NCBI GenBank assembly: GCA_959596505.1
Contig: CAUFWM010000027.1
Span: forward strand, 1 to 21,288
DNA length: 21,288 nt
Origin: an uncultured Collinsella sp.
GTDB taxonomy: Bacteria > Actinomycetota > Coriobacteriia > Coriobacteriales > Coriobacteriaceae
Reading direction: 5' to 3'
Shown piece after piece: positions 6,514 to 13,367 of this stretch. The notes beneath the pieces were generated by a model. That model saw nothing but the letters and a program-made list of their open reading frames with translations. It searched no databases and was not told the origin of the DNA. A program made the translations under genes and the position numbers. Positions within the stretch are counted from its first letter, which is position 1; every line of letters starts with the position of its first letter.

Positions 6514-6962
6514 ATGAAGATCGTATCCATCCCCAGGATTTCTTCGACCTCGTCGAGGGCGAACGCGAGCTCATGCTTAAGCACAATCGCCCCTGCATCG
6601 TGGTGGTGAGGCTGCGTTTCCGCGGGAAGCGCAGGGACTTCGCCGTGCCGCTGCATTCCAACATCGCCCCCAACGTGCCCAAAGACCAGTACTTTGCGTT
6701 GCCACCCCGCCCCACGACGCGCCCCGGCTGTCGCCACGGCATCCACTACATCAAGATGTTCCCCATAACCAAGTCCTACCAGCGCCGCTTCAGGACCGAG
6801 GGCTCGGCCTACTACGAGACGCTCCAGCGCATCATCGACGGCAACACCAAGCGCATTGTCTCCGAGTGCCAGGCGTACCTCGACCGCTACGAGCGCGAGG
6901 GAAGGCCCCACTTCGCCGTCGACATCGACCGTATCGTGGGGCTGCTGGAGGGCGAGAAGTAG
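6514..6962 (+). CDS. ToxN/AbiQ-like endoribonuclease toxin, probable 5' frameshift
   Basis: The frame ending at 6962 has the layout of ToxN/AbiQ toxins: an FFDLV... N-terminus, NRPCIVVVRLRFRGKRRDFAVPL (family pattern RPY-VGIVL...G..YF.PL), then IHYIKMFPI, YYETLQRIIDGNTKRIVSECQAYL, and a C-terminal FAVDIDRIVGLLE. ToxN is an RNase held inactive by its RNA antitoxin. That frame is open from GTG 6420 but without a start site. A good ribosome site (AGGGGG) precedes ATG 6514, which reads MKIVSI and then falls out of frame at the CCCC run 6531-6534; restoring one frame gives MKIVSI-x-PQDFFDLV. So the gene is probably frameshifted, or starts at an internal site such as ATG 6571. The 3' half is duplicated at 14729-14910. 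Family assignment is from remembered pattern, moderate. Confidence 0.5.
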
Positions 6963-7170
6963 GGCACTTCGGCTCAGTCTCGAGCCATGTGGAGTCGCTC
7001 CGCGTTTTTGAACGCCGCGTGTGCGTCCCAAATACTTGAGAAACAAGCTGTGAAGTGCAGTGGCTCGCCCGTGCCCGTGCATAGCCGTCACCTTTAGCGT
7101 CTACGCGGCGTCGGCTTCAAGTGGAACTGGCCCCACTGCTGTATATGGTTTGCCTTGCTGCACATGGCGA

Positions 7171-7590
7171 TCAATGCCCACGATGCTTCTGCTTGCGCTT
7201 CAGCTTTCGCTGCTCGAAGCGCGCCTCCGCCTCATCCGCGCGACGCTGGCTTCTTGCTCGAGCCGACTCCCGCTTCATCGCTTCCCGCTGTGCTGCGAGC
7301 GCCTGTTGTGCCTTGGTGCTCACCGCGGGCCGCTTAAGGGCTTTCGCTGCCTCGCGAGCGCGTCGCTTGGGATTCTTCGCGGGCTTGCTTGTTTCCGTGG
7401 CCTCGTCGCCGAAGAACGTGAGCTTCGCCCATTTGCTTGTAATGAATTGCAGGATTTCCTCGTTGGACGGCTCTGTGCCGAAGACGATGCGGGCGACGCC
7501 GTATCTGCCGTCCTCGACATGCTCCGCCAGCCCGACCCAGAATTGGCCGTCGTGATATACGGTCAGGGTGGACGACGCGCTGATCTGCAT
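7171..7590 (-). CDS. yjdF: YjdF family protein (DUF2992)
   Basis: Start ATG 7590 has GGAGG (7599-7603) 8 nt upstream. The 139-aa protein begins MQISASSTLTVYHDGQFWVG, the N-terminal beta-strand block of YjdF/DUF2992 (small-domain binding QFWVGLAEHVEDGRYGVARIVFGTEPS...EILQF), then a FFGDEA turn, and ends in a long Lys/Arg/Ala helix (RRAREAAKAL...RKLKRKQKHRGH) typical of the family. YjdF proteins have no established enzyme activity. Their genes are often controlled by the yjdF riboswitch, which responds to azaaromatic compounds, so a role in handling toxic aromatic molecules has been proposed. Here the gene has a long conserved leader of that kind. It is encoded alone, facing the toxin-like gene. 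Confidence 0.8.
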   Translation of the reverse strand: MQISASSTLTVYHDGQFWVGLAEHVEDGRYGVARIVFGTEPSNEEILQFITSKWAKLTFFGDEATETSKPAKNPKRRAREAAKALKRPAVSTKAQQALAAQREAMKRESARARSQRRADEAEARFEQRKLKRKQKHRGH

Positions 7591-7726
7591 GGCTGGTTCC
7601 TCCTTTATGTAGATGACCATGCAGAGAAGGGACAACCAAGGAGGCAGGTTACTGATGCGGACTCCCGCACGCCCACGACTACCCGACGGGGACTGTGTTT
7701 TCATCTCTGGTGCCCGCATTGTAGCA
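7591..7726 (-). promoter_or_regulatory. Probable yjdF riboswitch (copy 1)
   Basis: The 135 nt before yjdF are strongly conserved in a second copy at 13368-13500 (about 85-90 percent by eye). Conserved parts include CCCGTCGGGTAGTC, a TGCGG...CCGCA hairpin, CAGTAACCTGCCTCC and GTTGTCCCTTC, ending at the ribosome site. CCTCC (complement of 7640-7644) can pair with the GGAGG at 7599-7603, and GGTT next to it can pair with AACC beside the GGAGG. These pairings exclude each other, as expected for translational switching. Identity as the yjdF motif follows from the downstream gene; the covariance model was not run. Confidence 0.7.
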
Positions 7727-7798
7727 CGCGCGGATTTACGGTGTTGATTGCCGGCGCCTAGACGGGGATGAAGGCGGTTCGATCCAGGTCAAGCCGGT

Positions 7799-7842
7799 CG
7801 CCCGTTCATGAAGCGGCCGATGGCCGCGTTCATGAACGGGCG
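7799..7842. repeat. 44-bp palindrome with 20-bp arms
   Basis: The left arm 7799-7818 (CGCCCGTTCATGAAGCGGCC) pairs with 7822-7842 apart from one bulged G at 7828; the loop is GAT. No T-tract follows directly. It lies between the divergent-looking yjdF leader and the Abi transcript end. Possible roles are a bidirectional transcription barrier or a mobile-element end. Confidence 0.75.
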
Positions 7843-7854
7843 TCTGATTCCCTG

Positions 7855-7883
7855 AAAAATAATAGACACCCATGAGGACACCT
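7855..7883 (-). terminator. Degenerate reverse-strand terminator
   Basis: On the minus strand AGGTGTCC, a 4-nt loop and GGGTGTCT form an 8-bp stem of Watson-Crick and G-U pairs, followed by ATTATTTTTC. It shares flank and layout with the stronger terminator at 3672-3700, suggesting a common origin. Confidence 0.4.
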
Positions 7884-7923
7884 ACAGGCTATCTTCGAAC
7901 TACTTGGTTTGGGGCAGACGGAG

Positions 7924-7978
7924 GAAAAAAATAGGGCAGAATCGCTCTCACGATCCCGCCCCGCAAACCCGAGGGTTT
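7924..7978 (-). terminator. Structured hairpin module B downstream of the Abi gene
   Basis: On the minus strand AAACCC-TC-GGGTTT (7965-7978) is followed by a 12-bp stem (7934-7961) capped by a GAGA tetraloop and then a TATTTTTTT tract. It has the same plan as module A at 8058-8111, with base changes that mostly keep pairing. It works as an intrinsic terminator on paper, but duplication and the GNRA loop suggest it may also be part of a structured RNA. Confidence 0.65.
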
Positions 7979-8057
7979 CTAACTGGCTCCATTATTCCGG
8001 GCTTCTCAGTTCTGTCATTGACCCAGGTATCACCCGTCTCCTATAGCGAGTGAATAT

Positions 8058-8111
8058 AAAAATAGGGCAGAGTCGCTTGCGCAAGTCCGCCCCTAAAACC
8101 GTGAAGGTTTT
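8058..8111 (-). terminator. Structured hairpin module A directly after the Abi gene
   Basis: Read on the minus strand, 13 nt after the abi stop, AAAACC-TTCAC-GGTTTT (8095-8111) precedes a stem at 8065-8092 of 12 positions with one C-C mismatch, capped by a GCAA (GNRA) tetraloop and followed by TATTTTTA. It most simply ends the abi transcript. Module B repeats the structure about 130 bp further on. Confidence 0.7.
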
Positions 8112-8123
8112 GCTATCTGCAGA

Positions 8124-9086
8124 CTATTCTACCAACCCGAGCGATTCTGTCAACCTGCGAAGGAACTCGAGTGCGGAGCGAGCTGCGGCGTCGGGCCCCT
8201 TGTCGGGCAGCGCCTCGGTTTCGCCGTCGGCCCTGGCGAACATCTCGGCGAGCTCGGATGCGGCGCGCGAGCGCGAGGAGCCCTCGGGTACCAAGCCGGA
8301 GTGCGCCACGAGCACGGTCGCGACCTCCTGCATGGCCGTATTCCCCATCCACTTCCTCCTGGTCGCCTTAGGAATTCCCACGGCGGCGACCCTTCGGGAG
8401 ACGCCGCTGGACGCCGAGCCCCGGGCGGCGCCCCTCTCGGCGAAGCAGTTGATCAGGCACGAGCCGTGCGCGGCGCAGTTGCGGACGGACTTCACGCGCT
8501 TGAGGTCGTAGTGGGAGGCCTCGAGGCGCCTGTCGCCCCATCGCCTGGCGCAGAAGCGCACGAAGTCGATGAGAGTGCCGAACGAGGTGAGCTCAAGGAA
8601 GGCCCAGGCAGGCATGTCGCCGGAGTACTTCGCGTAGAGGCTCGAGCTGTAGGGGCTGCGGCCGCTCATCTTGAGCTCGCGCAGGCGGTACTCCCTGTTT
8701 GCAGTGGTAAGCGATGCCATGTAGTCGGCCACGATGGCGTAGCCGTCCTCTCCGCGGTCCTCCATCTCGCGAAGCAGTGTCACCTTCTGGAAGTGCTCGA
8801 TGTCGAGCGTCATGCCGAGCAGGGCGTGGCGCAGCTCCTGGTCGAGCGCCGCGAGCAGGCGCAGCTGGCCGAAGTCGAGGTCTACGTAGCGGCCGTCGCG
8901 CGGGCCTCCCTCGTATTTCGAGAAGAGTTTGCGGTAGGATGCGAGCTTGAAGAAGTTACACTTGTCACGCAGGTAGTCCGCGGCCTCTTCCTCGGAACAC
9001 AACTCGAAGGCTACGCCCTTCTGCTTGAGGTGCTCTATCTGCTGCTCGATCGTGAGGATCGGCTTCCTATCGTGGGGTTCGGCCAT
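8124..9086 (-). CDS. Abi_2/AbiF-like HEPN abortive-infection protein
   Basis: ATG 9086 has AGGAG upstream and a TAAAAT box in the short AT-rich leader. The 320-aa protein opens with KPILTIEQQIEHLKQKGVAF and an EEAADYLRDKCNFFKLASYRKLF block, the N-terminus of Abi_2 (AbiD/AbiF) proteins. The HEPN ribonuclease motif R-x4-H appears as VRNCAAHGSCLIN at about residue 207-217, with the usual Asn after Arg. So it is probably an RNase that degrades RNA during phage infection, stopping growth. A C-terminal region of about 100 residues, rich in Ala, Arg and Glu, follows the HEPN core. Two related AbiF-type features apply: family members are often accompanied by a structured RNA, and duplicated hairpins follow this gene. 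No partner protein gene is adjacent. Confidence 0.8.
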   Translation of the reverse strand: MAEPHDRKPILTIEQQIEHLKQKGVAFELCSEEEAADYLRDKCNFFKLASYRKLFSKYEGGPRDGRYVDLDFGQLRLLAALDQELRHALLGMTLDIEHFQKVTLLREMEDRGEDGYAIVADYMASLTTANREYRLRELKMSGRSPYSSSLYAKYSGDMPAWAFLELTSFGTLIDFVRFCARRWGDRRLEASHYDLKRVKSVRNCAAHGSCLINCFAERGAARGSASSGVSRRVAAVGIPKATRRKWMGNTAMQEVATVLVAHSGLVPEGSSRSRAASELAEMFARADGETEALPDKGPDAAARSALEFLRRLTESLGLVE

Positions 9087-9166
9087 GCTCGGTCTCCTGT
9101 CATAAAAAGTATTGCCTATTTTAGCAGCATGTTCTCGACATTCGGTGGAAGCCTCATCGTCGACTC

Positions 9167-9556
9167 ATGGGCAAGCCACCTGATACGACTCCCTTTCCCT
9201 GTTAGCAGCGCAGTTGCCTGACCTGCGGCTTTGGAATCGCGTTGGAAGCCGCCCGCGACCAATCATTTGCAGTTGTTGCGAGTGGCTTGCGCGTGATGCT
9301 GCGGTTGAGTTTCAGAAACGGGCGATTCCGCCCAATCGGGCACCCGAATCACGGCTGGAAGCTCCTTTGGGACAAAAACAAAAACTCAATGCCCTGAGTT
9401 TGAAAAAAGTTTTTGAGGTTGTCCCAACTTTTGTCCCCGAAGCCGACGAAACGCGACATCGCGGCATTCGGCGGCACGCGTTCCATGTCGATGCCGAAAA
9501 CTGGATGCAACTGGAATGACGGGACGACAGAACCAAAGCCATCGAGTGGGAGTAGG
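9167..9556. repeat. Interspersed repeat, body unit (copy 3)
   Basis: Homologous to 5803-6190 and 13914-14304; it starts with ACTCATGGGCAAGCCACCTG, as at 13911. The GCAAGCCACC / GTGGCTTGCGCG pairing and the TTGGGACAA...TTGTCCCAA stem (about 9367-9430) are kept. This is the only full-length copy that continues directly into the terminator-bearing 3' extension (9541-9720), so it may be the complete form of the element, about 555 bp. Confidence 0.75.
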
Positions 9557-9720
9557 ACGACAGGGTTCTGACCTGCGATTTTGAGTGCCGCACTATGCCG
9601 CTGAGTTTCGTTTCGTACGAGAGTCATGACAAAGCCACCAGCGACGGAGATGAGTAAAAGCGATTAAAGAGCCTCCGTTCCCTGCGTTGGGACGGAGGCT
9701 CTTTCTTTGCCGTTTTACTC
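9541..9720 (+). repeat. Interspersed repeat, 3' extension unit (copy 2)
   Basis: Matches 262-440 over about 180 bp, starting CGAGTGGGAGTAGG and ending in the terminator hairpin enclosed by GAGTAAAA (9652-9659) and TTTTACTC (9713-9720). Confidence 0.7.
9666..9704. terminator. Bidirectional intrinsic terminator after the msr(D)-like gene
   Basis: AAAGAGCCTCCGT (9666-9678) and ACGGAGGCTCTTT (9692-9704) form a perfect 13-bp stem. A T-rich tract follows on the plus strand and TTTAATCGCTTTT on the minus strand. It serves the minus-strand Mef/Msr transcript and ends any plus-strand repeat transcript. Confidence 0.8.
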
Positions 9721-9760
9721 CCTTGTCTCCGTTCGGGGATTATTTCCTGCTCATTTAGGG

Positions 9761-11230
9761 CTATTCGCGCTGAAAGATTTTGACTAGCTTGGTGTCCTTT
9801 ATTTCGTAGACAATGTCTGCGACGTTCTCGACCAGCCTCTTATCGTGGGAGACGAACACTATCGTTCCGGCATAGGCGCTCATCATCTGCTCGAGGGCTT
9901 CGGCGCTCTTGATGTCCAGGTAATTTCCAGGCTCGTCCATGAGCAAGATGTTGTATCTGCCCAGCAGCATCTTCGCGAGTAGCAGCTTGATGACTTCGCC
10001 TCCCGAGAGAACGCCAACGTCCTTTGTCAGGTCGCGCGGTCCGATTCCCATAGAGGCGAGGATGCCTCGAATTTCGGTCATGCTGTACTCGCAACCATTC
10101 TGCATGAACGAGATCACAGACTGGCGGGCGTCGAACTTGTAACCTGTCTGTTCGAAGTAGCCGATCTCTGCTTTGGGAGAGATGTTGATACCGTCGGCGC
10201 GTCGAACGATTGCCTTCAGCAGGCTGGTCTTTCCTGTGCCGTTGCCACCGGTGATGGCCACTTTGGCACCGAGCGGTATCTCGAATTTCGCGTGGTCATA
10301 GAGCACGCAGTTGCCGAAGCTCAAGCTGAAATCATCTGCCGAGATGGGAAATTTGCTGTGCAGTTCCAGGGCCTTGCTCTGGCGGAAGCGCACGGCGCGA
10401 ATGCTATCTGGGGCCTCGATCCCTTCGAGCGCTTCGAGGCGCTTCTCCATGTTCTTAGCTGCCTGATGCATTTTCTTCTGCTTGGTGCCGGTTGTTTTCT
10501 GATGCCCCAAGCGACCTGCATACTCGTTGCTTTTTTTCGCACCCTTCCGCTTGGCGTCGACCTGCCGTGCTTTTTTCCGCTGTTTTTCGATGGCGGCTTC
10601 GAGGCGATCGCGCTCGCGCATCGCCTCTTCGTATCGAGTCGCCTGAGCTTTGCGCTCTTCTTCTTTCTGTCGCAGATAGTCGGAGTAGTCACCCCAGAAT
10701 TCGGAAATACCGCCGTCTTTGAGCTCCCAGATCTTGTCTACCACCTGGTCGAGAAAATGACGGTCATGGCTCACGATGAGCAGGGCCCCATCAAATGCCT
10801 TGAGCTGTCCGACGAGAAGGCGGATGCCGTCTTGGTCGAGGTGGCTCGTAGGCTCGTCGGCGAAGATCGCGCTTGCATGCTGGGAGAGCGCAGAGGCAAT
10901 CTTGGCGCGTGTTTCCTCCCCGCCGCTCATCGTCTCCTGCGCCACTTCGGCGACGTTGAGACGGGAGAGCATCTCGCCGTTGTCCTGAGCCGCATCAAGG
11001 TCGAGTTCGTCGAGCTGGCCGATGAGGGCAATGCTGCCGAAGCGCCTGACGTCGGCGTCCGCAATGGTTAGATTGCCGCTCAGGATTTTTAGCAGGCTGG
11101 TTTTGCCTGCACCGTTGTCTCCTACCAAGCCGATGCGATCGTAGGAGTAGATTTCCAACTCTTCGATATCCAGAATATCGCGGCCGGCATATTCCAAAAA
11201 GATGTCTTTAGCTTTGACTATGAGTTCCAT
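9761..11230 (-). CDS. Msr(D)-like ABC-F ribosomal protection protein
   Basis: Start ATG 11230 gives 489 aa, near the 487 of Msr(D); the sequence opens MELIVKAKDIFLEYAGRDIL, closely like Msr(D). There are two ABC domains: Walker A GDNGAGKTS, signature MSGGEETRAKI, Walker B DEPTSHLD; then GGNGTGKTS, LSGGEVIKLLL and DEPGNYLD. Between them lies a Lys/Arg/Glu-rich helical linker (RQKEEERKAQATRYEEAM..., with RRAIEKQRKK), the ribosome-contacting region. There is no membrane domain, as expected. ABC-F proteins of this type bind the ribosomal E site and dislodge macrolides and ketolides. It follows the Mef-like gene with a 260-bp gap; upstream in-frame codons run on but are not needed. Function is inferred from strong similarity; resistance must be tested. 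Confidence 0.9.
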   Translation of the reverse strand: MELIVKAKDIFLEYAGRDILDIEELEIYSYDRIGLVGDNGAGKTSLLKILSGNLTIADADVRRFGSIALIGQLDELDLDAAQDNGEMLSRLNVAEVAQETMSGGEETRAKIASALSQHASAIFADEPTSHLDQDGIRLLVGQLKAFDGALLIVSHDRHFLDQVVDKIWELKDGGISEFWGDYSDYLRQKEEERKAQATRYEEAMRERDRLEAAIEKQRKKARQVDAKRKGAKKSNEYAGRLGHQKTTGTKQKKMHQAAKNMEKRLEALEGIEAPDSIRAVRFRQSKALELHSKFPISADDFSLSFGNCVLYDHAKFEIPLGAKVAITGGNGTGKTSLLKAIVRRADGINISPKAEIGYFEQTGYKFDARQSVISFMQNGCEYSMTEIRGILASMGIGPRDLTKDVGVLSGGEVIKLLLAKMLLGRYNILLMDEPGNYLDIKSAEALEQMMSAYAGTIVFVSHDKRLVENVADIVYEIKDTKLVKIFQRE

Positions 11231-11291
11231 AAGTTGAACCACCTTTTGTGTATTGTCGTTTTCTGGAAGCGCAGCCATGCCAATAAAGAAT

Positions 11292-11336
11292 CGCTCACGT
11301 CGATTTTTCGCCTTTGCCCGATTGCCGGCGTGAGCG
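11292..11336 (-). promoter_or_regulatory. Hairpin in the mef-msr intergenic gap, possible attenuator
   Basis: CGCTCACG (11292-11299) and CGTGAGCG (11329-11336) are exact reverse complements. On the minus strand the right side is followed by ATTCTTTATT, a weak U-rich tract. It sits 62 bp before the msr-like start, where a second, msr-specific attenuator would be expected. No clear leader peptide is seen. Confidence 0.4.
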
Positions 11337-11490
11337 TTTTGGCCTTGCGCAAGCCGGCAAATCCGAAAATGATAGTTGGCGGCGAATAAGGAGCGCGATG
11401 TGGGATGTCGGCGCAATACCTCGTCGTCGCAAGGGCTTGAAGGCTGACGCGCGAACCGATGGCTGCCGCCTCTTTTTTCGAATGCTTGGG

Positions 11491-12777
11491 CTATTGAATC
11501 TGCCCGGAATCTTTTTTCCCCACGTTTCGGACGCTTGGAGCGAGAAGCATCGCCAACGCAAGCAGTGTCATGGTCGCTCCAGAACCGACGGACCACAACG
11601 GAGCTCCGAGCAGGTGCGCAAAAACGGAGGGGGCTGCGAGGCCCATGGGCATGGCCCACGCCATAATGGTTCCATAGAGACCAAAAACGCGGCCTAGGTA
11701 CTCAGGAGGTATCTGCTCCTGCATAAGGGCAGTCTGGGTTCCCGCGTACAACGGGGAGCATGCGCCCATAAGAAAGCTCGCCGGTAGGAAAGCGGCGAAC
11801 AGCGACGGGCCGAGCAATCCGGATGCGATTGCGACGACGCCGAAGCCGGCGATTGCGGCGACCATGGTGAGCGACCTATTGCGGAACCCTCCCGTGGCCG
11901 CCAAAATGCCGGACCCAGCCAGCATGCCTGCGGAGAAAAGGACCTCCACCAAAGCAGCATCCCCCGTGCTACCGCCAAAATGTCCCAAGGTCATTATTGG
12001 GAACAATGCCGCGAGTGGGGAGAACGCGAAAGCGAAGACGAACCCGCACCAAAGAATGGCGAACAGCCCCCTGTATCCCCTGATCAGCTTGTAGCCGTCC
12101 GAAATCTCAGAGAAAAGTTCTCGAACTTTATTGGAAAAGGACGAGCTGCGGTCGGCTTCGTCGAGTCCTCCTGCGTCTATCTGAGCGGCGAGGACAGCTA
12201 GAGAAGCGAAAAGCGCCCCCAGCACGTCGAGGGCAATCATGGCGGTAATGCCCGCCACAGGATAAATCACTGCCGCGAGCGCGGCGCCAAGAATGTATCC
12301 GGCGGACTGAATCGCTTGCATCACTCCCGATAGGCGAACGAGATGCTCTGGCGGGGCGAGATGGGGCGTGAGGGATTGGGAGGCCGGCGTGTAGAACGAA
12401 GTGCCAGCTGCGCGGAGAAACAGGGCGATGAGTATTGACCACGCAGGTAAGCTGCCGGCCAACGAGGCAATCGCCAAGGCGGCGCCCACCGCGGCAACGA
12501 AGAGGTCGGCGCCGATGAGAACACGTTTCAAAGGCAGTCTGTCGACAACGGCGCCCGCAAGGACTCCGAACAAAGCAATCGGCAGAAAGCCTGCTAACGA
12601 TGCCAGGGAGAGGAGGGAAGATGATCCTGTCGTGAGGGCGATATGCCAAATGAGACCCATTTGGAGAATCGAGCTCGTCAATGTCGACACGAGCTCCCCG
12701 CCCCATACGAAACAAATCTTAAATTGCCATGAATGGCACAGCGAAACAGACCTGCGCCGAGAGGTTTCAAACATCAT
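11491..12777 (-). CDS. Mef-like MFS macrolide efflux transporter
   Basis: The 428-aa frame (ATG 12777; an adjacent ATG at 12774) has about 12 hydrophobic segments. It follows Mef(A/E) landmarks: SWQFKICFVWGGELVSTLTSSILQM (family WKLKF...AGQAVSLITSAILQM), TGSSSLLSLASLAGFLP, AGAVVDRLPLKRVLIGADL, RAAGTSFYTPA, DVLGALFASLAV, the C-half PLYAGTQTALMQEQIPPEYLGRVFGL, and AMPMGLAAPSVFAHLLG. MFS efflux of 14-/15-membered macrolides by proton antiport is the family role. Together with the Msr-like gene downstream it forms the Mef-Msr pair known from MEGA elements, where both cooperate. The start region has no good ribosome site, consistent with translation controlled by the upstream leader. Confidence 0.85.
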   Translation of the reverse strand: MMFETSRRRSVSLCHSWQFKICFVWGGELVSTLTSSILQMGLIWHIALTTGSSSLLSLASLAGFLPIALFGVLAGAVVDRLPLKRVLIGADLFVAAVGAALAIASLAGSLPAWSILIALFLRAAGTSFYTPASQSLTPHLAPPEHLVRLSGVMQAIQSAGYILGAALAAVIYPVAGITAMIALDVLGALFASLAVLAAQIDAGGLDEADRSSSFSNKVRELFSEISDGYKLIRGYRGLFAILWCGFVFAFAFSPLAALFPIMTLGHFGGSTGDAALVEVLFSAGMLAGSGILAATGGFRNRSLTMVAAIAGFGVVAIASGLLGPSLFAAFLPASFLMGACSPLYAGTQTALMQEQIPPEYLGRVFGLYGTIMAWAMPMGLAAPSVFAHLLGAPLWSVGSGATMTLLALAMLLAPSVRNVGKKDSGQIQ

Positions 12778-12796
12778 GGTTATGTCCAATCGTGGA

Positions 12797-12846
12797 ATGG
12801 CGTGCAAAACAGCGCGACGCCATAACAGCGCCGCTTTTTAGGCGCT
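12797..12846 (-). promoter_or_regulatory. Two hairpins between leader peptide and mef-like gene (attenuator region)
   Basis: AGCGCC (12827-12832) and GGCGCT (12841-12846) pair across the leader stop codon. Just downstream ATGGCGT (12797-12803) and ACGCCAT (12817-12823) pair. Ribosome stalling in the leader would block the first stem and could alter the second, changing access to the mef start about 20 nt further on. Structures are seen; the mechanism is by analogy with macrolide-inducible mef/erm leaders. Confidence 0.5.
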
Positions 12847-12873
12847 CATCCACGTGCGGAAAAGACCAACCAC
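12838..12873 (-). CDS. Candidate 11-aa leader peptide (MVGLFRTWMSA) of the mef/msr operon
   Basis: GTG 12873 stands 6 nt after a perfect AAGGAGG (12880-12886) and runs to TAA at 12838-12840. It lies between a consensus promoter and a hairpin pair ahead of a gene with a poor ribosome site, the standard layout of macrolide-sensing leaders. The peptide does not match MTASMRLR of mef(E) or MYLIFM of msr(D). The Arg-Thr-Trp stretch is not a classical arrest motif, so ligand stalling is a prediction. Confidence 0.6.
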   Translation of the reverse strand: MVGLFRTWMSA

Positions 12874-12913
12874 GACACCCCTCCTTCGCTGACTCAGTTC
12901 GGCAAACCACGCA

Positions 12914-12943
12914 ATTTTAAGGAGGCTGAAGCTCGTTTGTCAA
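12914..12943 (-). promoter_or_regulatory. Sigma-70-type promoter of the mef/msr operon
   Basis: On the minus strand a consensus TTGACA (12938-12943) is followed after 18 nt by TAAAAT (12914-12919). This is the best promoter match in the window. Transcription would begin near 12906, about 20 nt before the leader-peptide ribosome site. Confidence 0.7.
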
Positions 12944-12971
12944 GGATTGCCTGTCGGCAAGGACAATCCTT
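12942..12971. repeat. 8-bp inverted repeat overlapping the mef promoter
   Basis: AAGGATTG (12942-12949) and CAATCCTT (12964-12971) are exact reverse complements and overlap the end of the -35 box. A repressor or activator site is possible; as a plus-strand hairpin it is followed by only TCT. Confidence 0.45.
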
Positions 12972-13367
12972 TCTGGCCATTCGATCCCTTTTGTATCTTT
13001 GGTTGCGTAGGTGACCCGCCAGGGCTATTACGCGTGGAAGAGGCGCCTGCCGATCTGGCCGATGAGGCGCTGAAGATGGCCCTGGTCAGGCGAAACGATC
13101 CCAAGGGATGCGTACATCATTCGGATAGTAAGAATGTTGCCAGCAGGTTTTGCGGCAACCGCAAAGGAGCCGTATCCTGCAGCTGGAATCACGTTGCAGC
13201 ATCCTGACCCGCATTCCGATTGGCGGACGGCCCGCTTCGGCATCCTGACCAGCACAGCGATCGAGCCTTGTCATTCCTTGGATATGCCGGTTGCTCGGGG
13301 CGGTCCCGACGGAGGCCCTCGCCTCCCCGGTCCGTGACCCAAGAAGGGCAAGCATGCTGATCTGCAT
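12972..13367 (-). other. Decayed region carrying an open frame behind a yjdF-type leader
   Basis: A minus-strand frame starts at ATG 13367 right after the second yjdF-type leader and runs to 13086. It begins MQIS as in true YjdF but then diverges completely (MLALLGSRTGEARASVG...), is Arg- and Cys-rich and matches no family I know. Another frame (13028-13255) reads ...AAKPAGNILTIRMMYASLGIV. This looks like unrelated DNA joined just after the fourth yjdF codon rather than a functional gene. Confidence 0.4.

Noticed and set aside
7924..8111. CRISPR-like pair of repeats
   Set aside because: Only two units with strongly paired stems and U-tracts; they fit terminators or structured RNA, not an array with spacers.
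8301..9221. Long forward-strand open frame (306 codons) across the abi gene
   Set aside because: It is antisense to a gene with clear Abi_2 and HEPN motifs and a ribosome site; its sequence is the low-complexity shadow of GC-rich codons.
9349..9627. Reverse-strand frame with FGDKSWDNLKNFF, also seen near 5823 and 14043
   Set aside because: Appears in several repeat copies but a one-base difference moves it between frames, so coding selection is not supported.
10292..11071. Forward-strand open frame of 259 codons inside the ABC-F gene
   Set aside because: Antisense to well-conserved Walker and signature motifs of the Msr(D)-like protein; no ribosome site or family.
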